The translations under genes were made by a program, and so were the position numbers. This document shows, piece by piece, positions 1 through 8,770 of a DNA stretch of 64,000 nt. This stretch comes from Mycolicibacter sp. MU0083 (GTDB lineage: Bacteria > Actinomycetota > Actinomycetes > Mycobacteriales > Mycobacteriaceae). Below the pieces are notes generated by a model. It made no database searches. It was not told the DNA's origin and saw only the letters and a program-made list of their open reading frames with translations. The DNA lies in assembly GCF_963378075.1 (NCBI RefSeq), contig NZ_OY726394.1, positions 2,108,001 to 2,172,000 of the forward strand, given 5' to 3'. Each line of letters opens with the position of its first letter. Positions within the stretch are counted from its first letter, which is position 1.

Positions 1-44
1 TCGCAGAAATCGTTCTGCACGTCGACGATGATCAAGGCCCGCAT
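1..44 (-). CDS. pncA: Nicotinamidase/pyrazinamidase PncA, 5' end only
   Basis: The first 44 bases, read on the minus strand, encode MRALIIVDVQNDFC and then leave the window. This is the conserved N-terminus of PncA, which hydrolyses nicotinamide to nicotinate and activates pyrazinamide in mycobacteria; the Asp of VDVQNDF is the catalytic Asp region of the isochorismatase-like fold. In H37Rv pncA (Rv2043c) lies close to lipT (Rv2045c), as here. The 208 bases up to the next gene hold its divergent upstream region; I see no clear promoter there. Only 14 residues are visible, so the state of the rest of the gene is unknown. Confidence 0.8.
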   Translation of the reverse strand, partial: MRALIIVDVQNDFC

Positions 45-252
45 TCGCCCACAGTATCGGCTGCGGCGCAGGGCATCTGGCCGATTGCTGGCCGATGAAG
101 CGCGCGGCCGACGGATGCACGGTGCGCTGTGACGATGAGCACCGCCGCGACCTGGCAAATCGGTCCGCCGTTTCGCCGCCCGCGGAATCCCGTCGGGACC
201 GTCACCGCGGCGGTAGATTGGCGAGCATCCAACGTGGTCAGGAGCAGAGCTG

Positions 253-783
253 ATGACAACCGGTGATTTCGGCCCGAACGGTCCCGGGTATGGCCCCGGA
301 TACGGTCAGCCCGGCGGTTACCCGCCGCCGCAGGGTTGGGGCCCGCAGCCCGGCTGGGGGCAGAAGCCGGGTGGTTTGGGACGGCGTTTCTGGGCCCGCG
401 TGATCGACGGGCTGCTGGTCGGACTGGTCTCGGGGCTGCTGTCGTTGCTGGTCTTCTCCGACGACTACCCGTTCCTGGTGACCGGACTGTTCTCCGGTGT
501 GCTGACCTTCGGCTATTTCGTGCTGTTCGAGGTGGCGCAGGGAGCCACCCCGGCCAAGCGACTGCTTGGTCTACGGGTGTACGGGCCCGACGGGGTGTCG
601 AATCCGACCGCGGGTCAGTCGGCCATGCGCAACGCGTTCACGTTGCTGGCCGTGGTGCCCTATCTCGGACCGTTGCTGGCCTTCGTGGCCTACGTGGTGA
701 TCGCGGTGACCATCAGCGGCAGCCCGAGCAAGCAGGGCAAACACGACGAGCTGGCCGGCGGAACCCGGGTGACGCGTTCCTGA
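253..783 (+). CDS. RDD-family membrane protein with Gly/Pro/Tyr-rich N-terminus
   Basis: A 176-residue protein. Residues 1-42 are a Gly-, Pro-, Tyr- and Gln-rich tail (GYGPGYGQPGG, PQGWGPQPGWG), followed by a predicted RDD domain with about three membrane segments (near residues 50-70, 75-98 and 130-155). The characteristic Arg/Asp residues are in FWARVIDGLL and in TPAKRLLGLRVYGPDG. RDD proteins are poorly understood; some have been linked to ion transport. The ATG is preceded by AGGAG eight bases upstream, which supports the start. It stands alone, convergent with lipT, with a 35-base gap. Function is not assigned beyond the family. Confidence 0.75.
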   Translation: MTTGDFGPNGPGYGPGYGQPGGYPPPQGWGPQPGWGQKPGGLGRRFWARVIDGLLVGLVSGLLSLLVFSDDYPFLVTGLFSGVLTFGYFVLFEVAQGATPAKRLLGLRVYGPDGVSNPTAGQSAMRNAFTLLAVVPYLGPLLAFVAYVVIAVTISGSPSKQGKHDELAGGTRVTRS

Positions 784-818
784 TTCGCCGCGCGGCAGCG
801 CACGGGGGCGTGGGGCTA

Positions 819-2327
819 TCAGCGCACCAATGTGAAGCCGCGCCAAGCCTTTCGGCGTTCGGCGGCCGGATCGTATTCCAGCCGTGACGTGCGGTCGATC
901 ACCAGCACCGCCCGCTCATCGGCTGTGTAGACCGGCCACCCCTCGCCAGGGGTGCCCGTCCGACCGAACGCGCTCCACCGGCCCTGCACCTGCCGGCTGA
1001 CCTGCAGGGCGGTTCGCCGGTCGGCACCGGCGGTCAGCAGCCTGCCGAAGCCGCCGCTGCGATAGACGTCGAACACCGCGAACAGTTCGGTGGCATGGGT
1101 GGCGCCCATCCCCGCCCAGCGCAGCATCCGCGGCGCGTAGTCGTAGCGGTAGACGTAGGTGGGGGCATGCGCGCCGTGGGCCTCGGCGATCTCCCACACC
1201 GCGACGTTGAACGCGAAGTCACCGCCGAGGCGCACACAGGCCGCACGATTCGGATAGTCCGGGTAGGCCGAGACGATGCGATCGCGTACCCCGGCGTCGG
1301 TCCCGGCCAGCACCGCCTCGACCATCTCCTCGTCCACCGGCAGCAGCTTTAGGAAGCGGGTGAACAGTCGGCCCTCGTCGGCGTTGCTGCCGACGATCAG
1401 CGGCACCCGGTGCGCGGTGCCCTGCCGCATCGCTTCGAGTGGATCCACCGGCAGCAGATCGTCCCCGGAGACCGGGCCGATGGGGAACGCCCCCAGCATG
1501 TCGCGGTTGCCGTCGGCGATCAAACGGTCCTGGGCGGCCAGCAGCTCGGCCGGCGACACCCGCAGCAGGGCCTGCGCGGCGTCGGAGGGACGCACCCCCA
1601 GCAACGCCGCGAACCGGACCGCGAATTCTGCGGCGATCTCGGTGTCCCGCACCAGTCCGGCGGCGGGGCTCTCGGCGATCGCCCGGGCGAACAGGCCCTC
1701 CGCCTCGGGAACCGCCAATAGGGTGGCGACGGCGTGCGCCCCCGCGCTCTCCCCGAAGATCGTCACGTTGTCCGGGTCGCCGCCGAACACCGCGATGTTC
1801 TCGCGCACCCACCGCAGGGCCAGCACCAGGTCGCGCAGGTACAGATTGCTGTCCAACCTCACCTCGGAGGTCGACAGCGAGGACAGATCCAGGCACCCGA
1901 GAGCGCCCAGCCGATAGTTGACCGAGACGTAGATGCAGCCGCGGCGTGCCAGCGCCGCGCCGTCGTAGATCGGGGTCGCCGAGCTACCCATGATGTAACC
2001 GCCGCCGTGGATGAACACCATCACCGGGAGGTCGCCCGCTGCGGTGTCCCGAGGAGCGGTCACGTTGAGGGTCAGGCAGTCCTCGCCGGTCGGCTGGAAT
2101 CGGCCGGGGCCCAGGAGCGTGTAGGACTTCTCCTGCGGGGCGCAATTGGTGAAGCCATGGCAGTGGCGCACCCCCGACCAGGGCTCGGGCGGTTGGGGTG
2201 CCCGAAACCGCAAAGTGCCCACCGGCGGACGGGCGTACGGAATCGACCGCCATCGGCGTACCCCGTCCCGTGCGAAACCCTCCACCACGCCGGTGGAGAT
2301 ACGGGCCTGCACAGGGTGTTTATGCAT
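819..2327 (-). CDS. lipT: Type-B carboxylesterase LipT
   Basis: A 502-residue serine esterase of the carboxylesterase type-B family. The oxyanion-hole motif HGGG is at residues 107-110 and the nucleophile elbow GESAGA places Ser194 as catalytic. The acidic partner is probably the Glu in SNADEGRLF and the His is in GATHATELF. No signal peptide is evident, so it is probably cytoplasmic. Length and context (pncA on one side, lppI on the other) match LipT (Rv2045c). The natural substrate is not known from sequence. Its ATG (minus strand, 2325-2327) lies inside the palindrome ATGCAT at the edge of a repeat array that separates it from lppI, so the divergent promoter region is largely repeat-derived. 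Confidence 0.85.
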   Translation of the reverse strand: MHKHPVQARISTGVVEGFARDGVRRWRSIPYARPPVGTLRFRAPQPPEPWSGVRHCHGFTNCAPQEKSYTLLGPGRFQPTGEDCLTLNVTAPRDTAAGDLPVMVFIHGGGYIMGSSATPIYDGAALARRGCIYVSVNYRLGALGCLDLSSLSTSEVRLDSNLYLRDLVLALRWVRENIAVFGGDPDNVTIFGESAGAHAVATLLAVPEAEGLFARAIAESPAAGLVRDTEIAAEFAVRFAALLGVRPSDAAQALLRVSPAELLAAQDRLIADGNRDMLGAFPIGPVSGDDLLPVDPLEAMRQGTAHRVPLIVGSNADEGRLFTRFLKLLPVDEEMVEAVLAGTDAGVRDRIVSAYPDYPNRAACVRLGGDFAFNVAVWEIAEAHGAHAPTYVYRYDYAPRMLRWAGMGATHATELFAVFDVYRSGGFGRLLTAGADRRTALQVSRQVQGRWSAFGRTGTPGEGWPVYTADERAVLVIDRTSRLEYDPAAERRKAWRGFTLVR

Positions 2328-2346
2328 GATGCGAACGGTAGCGAAT

Positions 2347-2471
2347 AGCCCGGAGGTTAGCGAACCTCGACGGAGGAGAGGTGATGCTGGACCGCCGTAT
2401 GAGCCCGGAGGTTAGCGAACCTCGACGGAGGAGAGGTGATGCTGGACCGCCGTATGAGCCCTGCGGTTAGC
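2347..2471 (+). repeat. Tandem 55-bp repeat array (MIRU-like), about 2.3 copies
   Basis: Two essentially identical 55-base units (2347-2401 and 2402-2456) begin AGCCCGGAGGTTAGCGAAC, followed by a partial third unit (2457-2471). Each full unit contains CTCGACGGAGGAGAGGTG followed at once by ATG, a strong ribosome-binding site and start codon. The bases before the array (about 2320-2346) look like a further decayed unit. The array lies between the divergent starts of lipT and lppI and reads in the direction of lppI. The same core occurs at 42961-43077 upstream of hisF. Mycobacterial MIRUs have a similar size, intergenic setting and embedded start/stop codons; membership of that family is inferred. 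Confidence 0.85.
2384..2470 (+). CDS. Possible 28-residue leader peptide upstream of lppI
   Basis: An ATG placed six bases after GGAGGAG in the first repeat unit opens a frame (MLDRRMSPEVSEPRR...) that runs through the second unit. It stops at TAG 2468-2470, nine bases before the lppI ATG. The ribosome-binding site is stronger than anything else upstream of lppI, so translation of this frame could couple to lppI. The second repeat unit carries the same signal in another frame (ATG at 2439), overlapping the lppI start. The peptide is Arg-rich and unlike known proteins. Whether it is translated is unproven; it may be only a by-product of the repeat. Confidence 0.3.
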   Translation: MLDRRMSPEVSEPRRRRGDAGPPYEPCG

Positions 2472-2479
2472 CTAACGGC

Positions 2480-3184
2480 ATGCGTCTCACCGGGCTGATC
2501 GTCGTACTGCTGTTGATGTCCGGCTGTGCACGGGCCACGGTCAGTGAGCCGGAGTCGACGTCCGCCGGGCCGCTGACGTCGATCACCTCGACTGCACCGT
2601 CGTCGTCGGCTCGGACTACGGCGCCGTCGACGACCAAGCCGGCCGGTGTTCCGGCCGACGGCGCGCCGATCTCCGAGGTCATCTCCTGGATCGAGGCCGG
2701 CCGGCCGGCCGATGCGGCCGGCTACCACGTCGCGACTCGGGACGGGACCACCACCGGTCTCGGCGAGGACGTCGCCTTCCGGGTGCCCGGCACCGATCGT
2801 CGCGCCACCGTGTGTATGACCGATCGCGCACGTCGTTCCGATGCACTGAGTTGTTTGGTCGACCTGGCCAAGCCGCCTGCCGCGCCGACGGAGATCTACG
2901 GGCAATGGAAGGGCGGGTGGGTCGACTTCGACGGCGAAACCGTGCAGGTCGGTTCCGCACACGGCGACCCCGGCCCGTTCCATAACGGGGACGGCCCCGA
3001 CCTGGCCACCGGCAGCACCCTGTCGTTCGGCGATTTCCGGTGTCGTGCGCAGGGATCCGAGGTGTTCTGTGTGAACTATGCGCACCGTACGGCGGTGCGG
3101 TTGAGCACTGCGGGCATCGCGACGTTCGGCTGCCTGCACCCCGTACCGCAGGCAGAGGGAGCCGGTGAGCGCTTCAGCTGCTGA
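2480..3184 (+). CDS. lppI: Lipoprotein LppI
   Basis: A 234-residue probable lipoprotein. The N-terminus has a short positively charged start, a hydrophobic stretch and the lipobox LMSGC with the lipid-modified Cys at about residue 16. A Ser/Thr-rich linker follows (to about residue 60), typical of an exported mycobacterial lipoprotein. The rest has four or more Cys residues (for example in TVCMTDRAR, LSCLVDL, FRCRAQGSEVFCVNYA) that could form disulfides outside the membrane. Position next to lipT matches LppI (Rv2046c-type). Function is unknown. The TGA at 3182-3184 ends seven bases from the convergent zinc-ribbon gene. The repeat array just upstream probably supplies its promoter-proximal region. 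Confidence 0.75.
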   Translation: MRLTGLIVVLLLMSGCARATVSEPESTSAGPLTSITSTAPSSSARTTAPSTTKPAGVPADGAPISEVISWIEAGRPADAAGYHVATRDGTTTGLGEDVAFRVPGTDRRATVCMTDRARRSDALSCLVDLAKPPAAPTEIYGQWKGGWVDFDGETVQVGSAHGDPGPFHNGDGPDLATGSTLSFGDFRCRAQGSEVFCVNYAHRTAVRLSTAGIATFGCLHPVPQAEGAGERFSC

Positions 3185-3190
3185 ACGGCG

Positions 3191-3529
3191 TCAGCGCCAG
3201 CGGTCGGCGGTCTCCACCGCCTGGAGCAGGGTGTCGCAGAGTTGCCGCAGCTCATCGCGAGGGGCGTCCTCGGCCAGTGCGGTCGCGATGTCCTCCGCCG
3301 CACACCGCACCTGATACACCCGGTCGGACAGGGCGGTGGCCTCCTCCGCGGAGAGCACCACGGCGTCGGGTGCCAGTGCGGTGGCTTTACCACTGCTGAT
3401 CAGGGCCCGCTGTTCGTAGGCGCGCTGGCGACAGGACTGCCGGCAGTATTGTCGGCGCCGTCCGATACCGGCATCGCCCACATCACGGCCGCACCAACGG
3501 CAGGGTTGCGGGCGGGGGCTGCGAGGCAC
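3191..3529 (-). CDS. Small zinc-ribbon protein, Rv2049c-like
   Basis: A protein of about 112 residues if it starts at the GTG at 3527-3529; the frame is open further upstream but that part lacks conserved-looking sequence. Near the N-terminus it has CRWCGR and then YCRQSCRQRAYE, a four-cysteine pattern (CxxC...CxxxC) expected to bind one zinc, followed by a helical tail. It resembles small mycobacterial proteins at the Rv2049c position, next to rbpA. A DNA or RNA contact is plausible for the basic zinc finger but is only inference. It is convergent with lppI and divergent from rbpA. Confidence 0.6.
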   Translation of the reverse strand: MPRSPRPQPCRWCGRDVGDAGIGRRRQYCRQSCRQRAYEQRALISSGKATALAPDAVVLSAEEATALSDRVYQVRCAAEDIATALAEDAPRDELRQLCDTLLQAVETADRWR

Positions 3530-3673
3530 GCCTGAACACCTTAGTCTCGTGACCCCGATGATCCCGGTATCATGGAGGTTCGTGCCGCGCGCGCCGGGAA
3601 CTCCACGGGGTCCGTTCGCGTTGTCAATGCGGTAGAAGTTTTCACGACATACAGGTTTAAGGAGAGTGGGTCG

Positions 3674-4009
3674 ATGGCTGATCGTGTTCTGCGGGGCAGT
3701 CGGCTGGGAGCCGTGAGCTACGAGACCGACCGTAACCATGACCTGGCGCCGCGCCGCATGGCCCGGTATCGCACGGACAACGGCGAAGAGTTCGAGGTGC
3801 CCTTCGCCGACGATGCGGAGATCCCCGGCACCTGGATGTGCCGCAACGGTTTGGAAGGCACCCTGCTCGAAGGCGACCTGCCCGAGCCCAAGAAGGTCAA
3901 GCCGCCGCGCACCCACTGGGACATGCTGCTGGAGCGCCGCTCGATCGAGGAACTCGAAGAACTACTCAAAGAGCGCCTCGACCTGATCAAGACCAAGCGG
4001 CGCGGCTAG
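3674..4009 (+). CDS. rbpA: RNA polymerase-binding protein RbpA
   Basis: A 111-residue protein, exactly the usual length. It starts MADRVLRGSRLG and ends KERLDLIKTKRRG. The N-terminal tail (about 1-26), the core barrel domain (about 27-70, including the conserved MCRNG stretch), a basic linker (EPKKVKPPRTHWDML) and the C-terminal sigma-interacting domain (SIEELEELLKERL) can all be placed. RbpA binds RNA polymerase and the group 1/2 sigma factors, stabilises the open complex and affects rifampicin sensitivity. The start codon is supported by AAGGAG nine bases upstream. It is a single-gene unit ending in a strong terminator. Confidence 0.97.
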   Translation: MADRVLRGSRLGAVSYETDRNHDLAPRRMARYRTDNGEEFEVPFADDAEIPGTWMCRNGLEGTLLEGDLPEPKKVKPPRTHWDMLLERRSIEELEELLKERLDLIKTKRRG

Positions 4010-4026
4010 CAGCGCGGGCCGTACCG

Positions 4027-4067
4027 CACCGCGGCGTCTCACCGGAGACGCCGCGGTGTTTTGTTTT
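4027..4067 (+). terminator. Intrinsic terminator of rbpA
   Basis: A 14-bp perfect stem is formed by CACCGCGGCGTCTC (4027-4040) and its complement (4045-4058) with an ACCG loop, followed by TTTTGTTTT. This is an unusually canonical terminator for a mycobacterium. It acts on the plus strand, and the T tract reaches the ppm1 stop codon; on the minus strand no U tract follows the hairpin. Confidence 0.9.
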
Positions 4068-4819
4068 CAGGTACGAGCGCCCCGGAGGCGATTCACCCGG
4101 CCGCCGATCCCCCACCGGGCGACCTTCACCATCGCCTCGCGGATATTGGACCCGCTCATCTTCGATACCCCCAGCTCACGCTCGGTGAAGGTGATGGGCA
4201 CCTCGGTGATGGTGAAGCCCTCGTTGACGGCCCGCCAGGTGAGATCCACCTGGAAGCAGTACCCCTTGGACTCGACCGCATCGAGTCCGATCTTCTCCAG
4301 CACACCGCGGCGGTAGGCGCGGTAACCGGCGGTGATGTCGTGAATTCCGACCCCGAGCAGCAGGCGGGCGTAGGTGTTCGCGGTCTTGGACAGCACCAGG
4401 CGGCGCAGCGGCCAGTTACGGACCGTCCCCCCGTCGACGTACCGGGAGCCGATCGCCAGATCAGCACCGGAGTCGATGGCGTCCAACAGGCGGTAGAGCT
4501 GTTCGGGCGCGTGGCTGCCGTCGGCGTCCATCTCCACGATCACCTCGTAATCGCGTTCCAGGCCCCATGCGAACCCGGCCAAATAGGCCGCACCCAACCC
4601 GGCTTTAGAGGTCCGGTGCATCACGTGGATGCGGGCGGGGTCGGCGGCGGCGCGTTCGTCGGCGAGTTTCCCGGTGCCGTCGGGGCTACCGTCGTCGACG
4701 ACCAGGACGTGGACGTCCGGGCGGGACTGCTGCAGCCGATCGAGGATGAGCGGCAGGTTCTCCAACTCGTTGTAGGTGGGTATGACCACCAGCGTGTGCA
4801 GGCTGGGACGCTCACTCAT
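4067..4819 (-). CDS. ppm1: Polyprenol monophosphomannose synthase
   Basis: A 250-residue GT2 family glycosyltransferase that transfers mannose from GDP-mannose to polyprenol phosphate, giving the lipid donor for lipomannan, lipoarabinomannan and protein O-mannosylation. It begins [18 protein letters not shown]. The metal/nucleotide-binding motifs [10 protein letters not shown] and EMDADGSH, and GSRYVDGG, are intact. No membrane anchor is present, so it acts at the cytoplasmic face, probably with Lnt as membrane partner. In M. tuberculosis it is fused to Lnt (Rv2051c), whereas here, as in M. smegmatis, the two are separate genes. The start overlaps the lnt stop by eight bases, indicating coupled translation. 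Confidence 0.93.
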   Translation of the reverse strand: MSERPSLHTLVVIPTYNELENLPLILDRLQQSRPDVHVLVVDDGSPDGTGKLADERAAADPARIHVMHRTSKAGLGAAYLAGFAWGLERDYEVIVEMDADGSHAPEQLYRLLDAIDSGADLAIGSRYVDGGTVRNWPLRRLVLSKTANTYARLLLGVGIHDITAGYRAYRRGVLEKIGLDAVESKGYCFQVDLTWRAVNEGFTITEVPITFTERELGVSKMSGSNIREAMVKVARWGIGGRVNRLRGART

Positions 4820-6551
4820 CGGCGCCGTTCCTCCCGTTCTCCGCTTCGACGCCGGTGCGGCGCCGTTTGAAATCGCGCCCCTTGAACCGACCGCGCATGA
4901 AGTTTCCATTTTGCCGTATGCCGGCGATCAAAGCCGCAACGGCCGCACCCAGCAGCACCCATTGCAGCATCGGCGCCCACCGGGTCGCCGCCGTCAACGA
5001 CGTCTTCAACCGCAGGTTCCCATCGAGGTGGGCGGGCTCGAAGAACCCGGTGCGGGCAAGTACGCGACCGTCGGGGGCGATCATCGCGCTGATCCCGGTG
5101 GTCCCGGCGACGACGACGTAGCGGTCGTGCTCGACGGCGCGCACCTTGGCGAACGCCAACTGCTGCTCGCTCATCGTCTCGTCGAACGTGGCGTTGTTCG
5201 TGGGCACGGCCAGGATCTGGGCGCCGGCGAGCACCGATTCACGGGGTGCCCGGTCGAAGATCACCTCCCAGCAGGTGGTCACGCCGACCGGAACACCGGC
5301 GACGTGCAGCACACCGTCGCCGTGACCCGGGACGAAATACCCCGCGCGGTCGGCGTAGCCGGAGAGGTGGCGGAAGAACCCGCGCCAGGGCAGGTACTCA
5401 CCGAACGGTTGCACGATCCGTTTGTCGTGACTCTCCCCCGGTCCGGTATGCGGATCCCACACCAGCACCGAATTGGATGCCGCCGGGTTCTCCCGGGTCC
5501 AACCCGGCGCGGCCTGCACGGTGCCCACCAGGATCGGTGCGTCGATCGCCTGCGCCGCGGTGGTGATCTGTTGCGCGGCATCGGCGTTCATCATCGGGTC
5601 GATGTCCGAGGCGTTCTCCGGCCAGATCACGAACCGGGGCTGCGGTGCCCGCCCGGCCGTGACGTCGTCGGCCAACCGCAGCGTTTCGCGGACGTGGTTG
5701 TCGAGCACCTCACGGCGCTGCGCATTGAAATCCAAGCCGAGGCGCGGCACGTTGCCCTGCACGGCGGCCACCGTGATGGACGGGTCGTCGCCGGCGCCGA
5801 CACCGGAGCGGCGAACTCCGGGCCACACCACGACCGCGGAGAGCAGCACCAGACAGATGCACAATCCCGGAATCAGCACCGCAGGCGGTCGCGAATCCGC
5901 TGCGGGCCCTGGGGTGTCCCGCATCCAGCGCACGATCTCCAGGGCCAGTGCGGTGCCGGAGCAGCCCAGCAGCACCACGGCCGTCGACAGCAGCGGTACC
6001 CCGCCGAGGGCGACCAGCGGCAGCAGCGGCCCGGAGGTCTGCCCGTATCCCACGATGCCCCAAGGGAATCCGCCGAACGGAAAAACCGATTTCGCCCACT
6101 CCTGCGCCGCCCACAACACGGCGAACCAGACCGGCCAGCCGGGCACCGCGCGCACCACGACCGCAGCGGATCCGAACAGCGCGGGAAACAGCGCGCACAT
6201 CAGGGCGAGCATCAGCCAGGGCACCGGACCGACCAGTCCCCCCACCCAGGGCAGCAGCGGCAGATAGAACGCGAGGCCGAAAAGCAGACCGTAGCCGAAT
6301 CCACCGACGACGGTCGTCCGCCGGTACACCAACACCGAACTCAGCAGGGCAAAGGCGATGATCGCCGCCCACCACCAGTTCAGGGGGGCGAAGCTACTGC
6401 GCAACAGCATTCCAGCGGTGACCGTCGCGGCCAACTGAGCCCAGCGATCCGCCGCGGCGACACCCAACCGCTCCCACCGATTCGGACCGACCCGCGCCGA
6501 GTCGCCGGCGACGTCATCCGCCGGGTCGGTGGGGGTGGTGGTCTCAGCCAT
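4812..6551 (-). CDS. lnt: Apolipoprotein N-acyltransferase
   Basis: A 579-residue membrane enzyme that adds the third acyl chain to lipoproteins. About the first 210 residues contain six or so hydrophobic segments. The C-terminal half is a nitrilase-like periplasmic domain with the catalytic triad motifs: Glu in WPENASD, Lys near [18 protein letters not shown], and Cys in [12 protein letters not shown] final transmembrane segment follows near the C-terminus. The chosen ATG gives MAETTTPTD and overlaps the amidohydrolase stop by eight bases. The larger open frame upstream lies inside the amidohydrolase gene and is rejected. It probably also serves as the membrane partner of Ppm1. Confidence 0.93.
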   Translation of the reverse strand: MAETTTPTDPADDVAGDSARVGPNRWERLGVAAADRWAQLAATVTAGMLLRSSFAPLNWWWAAIIAFALLSSVLVYRRTTVVGGFGYGLLFGLAFYLPLLPWVGGLVGPVPWLMLALMCALFPALFGSAAVVVRAVPGWPVWFAVLWAAQEWAKSVFPFGGFPWGIVGYGQTSGPLLPLVALGGVPLLSTAVVLLGCSGTALALEIVRWMRDTPGPAADSRPPAVLIPGLCICLVLLSAVVVWPGVRRSGVGAGDDPSITVAAVQGNVPRLGLDFNAQRREVLDNHVRETLRLADDVTAGRAPQPRFVIWPENASDIDPMMNADAAQQITTAAQAIDAPILVGTVQAAPGWTRENPAASNSVLVWDPHTGPGESHDKRIVQPFGEYLPWRGFFRHLSGYADRAGYFVPGHGDGVLHVAGVPVGVTTCWEVIFDRAPRESVLAGAQILAVPTNNATFDETMSEQQLAFAKVRAVEHDRYVVVAGTTGISAMIAPDGRVLARTGFFEPAHLDGNLRLKTSLTAATRWAPMLQWVLLGAAVAALIAGIRQNGNFMRGRFKGRDFKRRRTGVEAENGRNGADE

Positions 6552-8157
6552 GCAGGACCACGCCGCGGTGCACGGTGCGACGGCATCGGGGGCTGACACC
6601 GGAATCCAGGACCGGCAGCGCGGGCACCCGGGCCCGCGGATCGGTCGACCACCGCTGAACGGTGTCGCGGGGCGCCTCCACGGCCAGCCGGTCGGTCTCC
6701 CACACCGCATAGGACGCCGGTGCGCCGGCCACCAGGGTTCCGGTGATGCCGTCGTTGATACCCGCAGCCCGCCAGCCGCCCCGAGTCGCCGCCGCGAACG
6801 CGGCACGCATGGAGATAGCGCTGCCCGGTGTGCGGTGGTGTGCGGCCGCCCGGACACCGGCCCACGGATCCAGCGCGGTCACCGGGCTGTCGGAACCGAA
6901 CGCGAGGGGCACGCCTTGCGATGCTAACAGCGCGAACGGGTTCATCCCGGCGGCTCGCTCGGCACCCAATCGTCGGGCGTACATGCCGTCGTCGCCGCCC
7001 CACAGGGCGTCGAAAACCGGCTGCATGCTGGCGATCACCCCCCAGGCGCCGAGCTTCGCGGCCTGCTGGGCATCCACCATCTCCAGGTGCTCGAGGCGGT
7101 GCCCGCACCGTGCCACCGCCGGTACTCCGAACTTCTCGACGACGCGTTCCAGCGCGGTCACCACGGTGGTCACCGCGGCGTCACCGATGACGTGGAAGCC
7201 CGCGGTCACCCCCGCCTCGGTACAGGCCGCCAGATGAGCGGTGACCGCATCGAGGTCGAGGTGGCAGACGCCGGTGCAGGCGGGCTCATCGGCGTAGGGC
7301 CGGTGCAGCCATGCGGTGTGCGAACCCAGGGCTCCGTCGACGAACAGGTCGCCGCCGAGTCCGTGGGCGCCGGTCTCGGCGATCAGGTCGCGGGCCCGGG
7401 CGGCACTGGTGACGGCTTCACCCCAATAGCCGACGACCTCCACACCGGCGCCGTCCCGGCCCAGCGCCCGTAGTTCCAGCCAGTCGTCGAGGCCACCGAT
7501 CTCGGCGCCGGCGCATTCGTGCACCGCGACGATGCCCGCCGCCGCGGCGGCGTCCAGGGCCGCGGTACGGGCCCGAGACCGTTCCTCGGCGGTCAGCAGA
7601 GACCCGGCCGCGGCACGAACCAGGTGGTGGGCGTCGCCGGTCAGGGGCGCATCGGCATCCGGTCCGGCCGGAAGGCCGGGCACCAGTTTCCGCAGCGCGG
7701 TGGAGGCCACTGCCGAGTGCACATCGGCACGGGACAGATACACCGGCCGGTCCCCCACGATGGCGTCGATCGCCGCGGTGGCCAGCGCCGAGCCGTCGAG
7801 CCACCCGGAGTCGTCCCAACCGTGGCCCCGCAGCGGGCCGCTGGGATGGGCCGCTGCGTAGTCGGCGATCAGCTGCAGGCAATGCCGCGCTGAAGTGGCG
7901 GGCCGCAGGTCCAAGCCGGTATGGCACAGGCCGGTCTCGGTGAGGTGGACGTGACTGTCCACGAAGGCGGGCGTCACCAGGGCGCCGTCGAGGTCCAGCA
8001 CCTCGGCGTGCGGGAACTGTTCGACACCGACGGAGTCACTGCCCAGCCAGGCGACCACACCGTCGCGGACGGCCATCGCGGTGGCATCCGGATGGCTCGG
8101 ACTGTGGATTCGCCCGCCGAGCAGCAGGGACGTGGGGCTGCCGGTCACAACGGTCAC
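6544..8157 (-). CDS. Amidohydrolase family protein (YtcJ-like), Rv2052c type
   Basis: A 537-residue protein of the amidohydrolase superfamily, type 3 (YtcJ-like). Near residue 60 it has FVDSHVHL, the first pair of metal-binding His residues. Further metal ligands are likely in HVIGDAAV and HRLEHLEM, and the last Asp in [13 protein letters not shown]. Members hydrolyse C-N bonds; the substrate cannot be read from sequence. The GTG at 8155-8157 is chosen because it lies 11 bases after the fxsA stop. It is the second gene of a fxsA-amidohydrolase-lnt-ppm1 operon, the same order as in H37Rv (Rv2053c to Rv2051c). A link with lipoprotein or envelope metabolism is only contextual. Confidence 0.8.
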   Translation of the reverse strand: MTVVTGSPTSLLLGGRIHSPSHPDATAMAVRDGVVAWLGSDSVGVEQFPHAEVLDLDGALVTPAFVDSHVHLTETGLCHTGLDLRPATSARHCLQLIADYAAAHPSGPLRGHGWDDSGWLDGSALATAAIDAIVGDRPVYLSRADVHSAVASTALRKLVPGLPAGPDADAPLTGDAHHLVRAAAGSLLTAEERSRARTAALDAAAAAGIVAVHECAGAEIGGLDDWLELRALGRDGAGVEVVGYWGEAVTSAARARDLIAETGAHGLGGDLFVDGALGSHTAWLHRPYADEPACTGVCHLDLDAVTAHLAACTEAGVTAGFHVIGDAAVTTVVTALERVVEKFGVPAVARCGHRLEHLEMVDAQQAAKLGAWGVIASMQPVFDALWGGDDGMYARRLGAERAAGMNPFALLASQGVPLAFGSDSPVTALDPWAGVRAAAHHRTPGSAISMRAAFAAATRGGWRAAGINDGITGTLVAGAPASYAVWETDRLAVEAPRDTVQRWSTDPRARVPALPVLDSGVSPRCRRTVHRGVVLHG

Positions 8158-8168
8158 GACGTAGAAAC

Positions 8169-8693
8169 TTACGGGTTGCCGCCGGCGGCGGAGCGCCCGA
8201 CCGACAGCGCCCGCTGCGGGTGGCCGGTCACGTCGGTGACGTCGAGCCATTCGGCGTCGATGTAGTCGGCACGGTGCCCGGCTCCGCGGCGGGAGTTGTA
8301 CCACTGGTGACCGATGGTCGCCGCAGCGACCAGCGGTGTGTGCCTGCCCAGCGTGGTGGCTGCGAGGGCGGCCAACACCGGCCGGGCGGCCGCGCGGGTC
8401 GGCGGCGCCAACAGCAGAAGACCGGCCAGCGTGGTCACCGGGCCCGGCACCAACACCAACACGGTCCCCGCCGCCACCAGTCCGCCGTCGGCCAGTGCAC
8501 CACCGCCGGCGCGGGTGCGGACCCGACGGAACTGGCGCTTGATCTGGCCGCTCGCCAGCAACACTCCCGCCAGGAAGATGCCCAACACCAGCAGTGTCGT
8601 CCAGCCGAACCCGATCGCCCAGATCAGCGTCGCAACAGCCGCCAACTCGACCACGACGTAGAGCCCGAAGACTCGTAGCACAGCACTCGCCAT
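8169..8693 (-). CDS. fxsA: FxsA family membrane protein
   Basis: A 174-residue protein with the FxsA-type core: a hydrophobic N-terminus (MASAVLRVFGLYVVVELAAVATL), a second segment (LVLGIFLAGVLLASGQIKR) and a third (VLVLVPGPVTTLAGLLLLAPPTR), then a basic cytoplasmic tail. FxsA overproduction in E. coli suppresses F-plasmid exclusion of phage T7; the cellular role in mycobacteria is unknown. It is the first gene of the operon running to ppm1 and is divergent from the dienelactone hydrolase gene with a 77-base gap that must hold both promoters. Confidence 0.85.
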   Translation of the reverse strand: MASAVLRVFGLYVVVELAAVATLIWAIGFGWTTLLVLGIFLAGVLLASGQIKRQFRRVRTRAGGGALADGGLVAAGTVLVLVPGPVTTLAGLLLLAPPTRAAARPVLAALAATTLGRHTPLVAAATIGHQWYNSRRGAGHRADYIDAEWLDVTDVTGHPQRALSVGRSAAGGNP

Positions 8694-8770
8694 GTCATCC
8701 CAACGTTCTGCGCGGTGTTCTGGTTCCACCGGATCGGGACCACTGTCCCCCGGGCGGTGATACTGATGCA

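Noticed and set aside
3541..3673. Possible promoter elements upstream of rbpA (TATCAT, TTGTCA)
   Set aside because: Hexamers found but without acceptable -35/-10 spacing, so no promoter is listed.
4776..6596. 606-codon plus-strand open frame opposite lnt
   Set aside because: Arg/Gly/Gln/His-rich translation with no domain, lying fully antisense to well-conserved lnt and ppm1; a product of GC-rich third positions.
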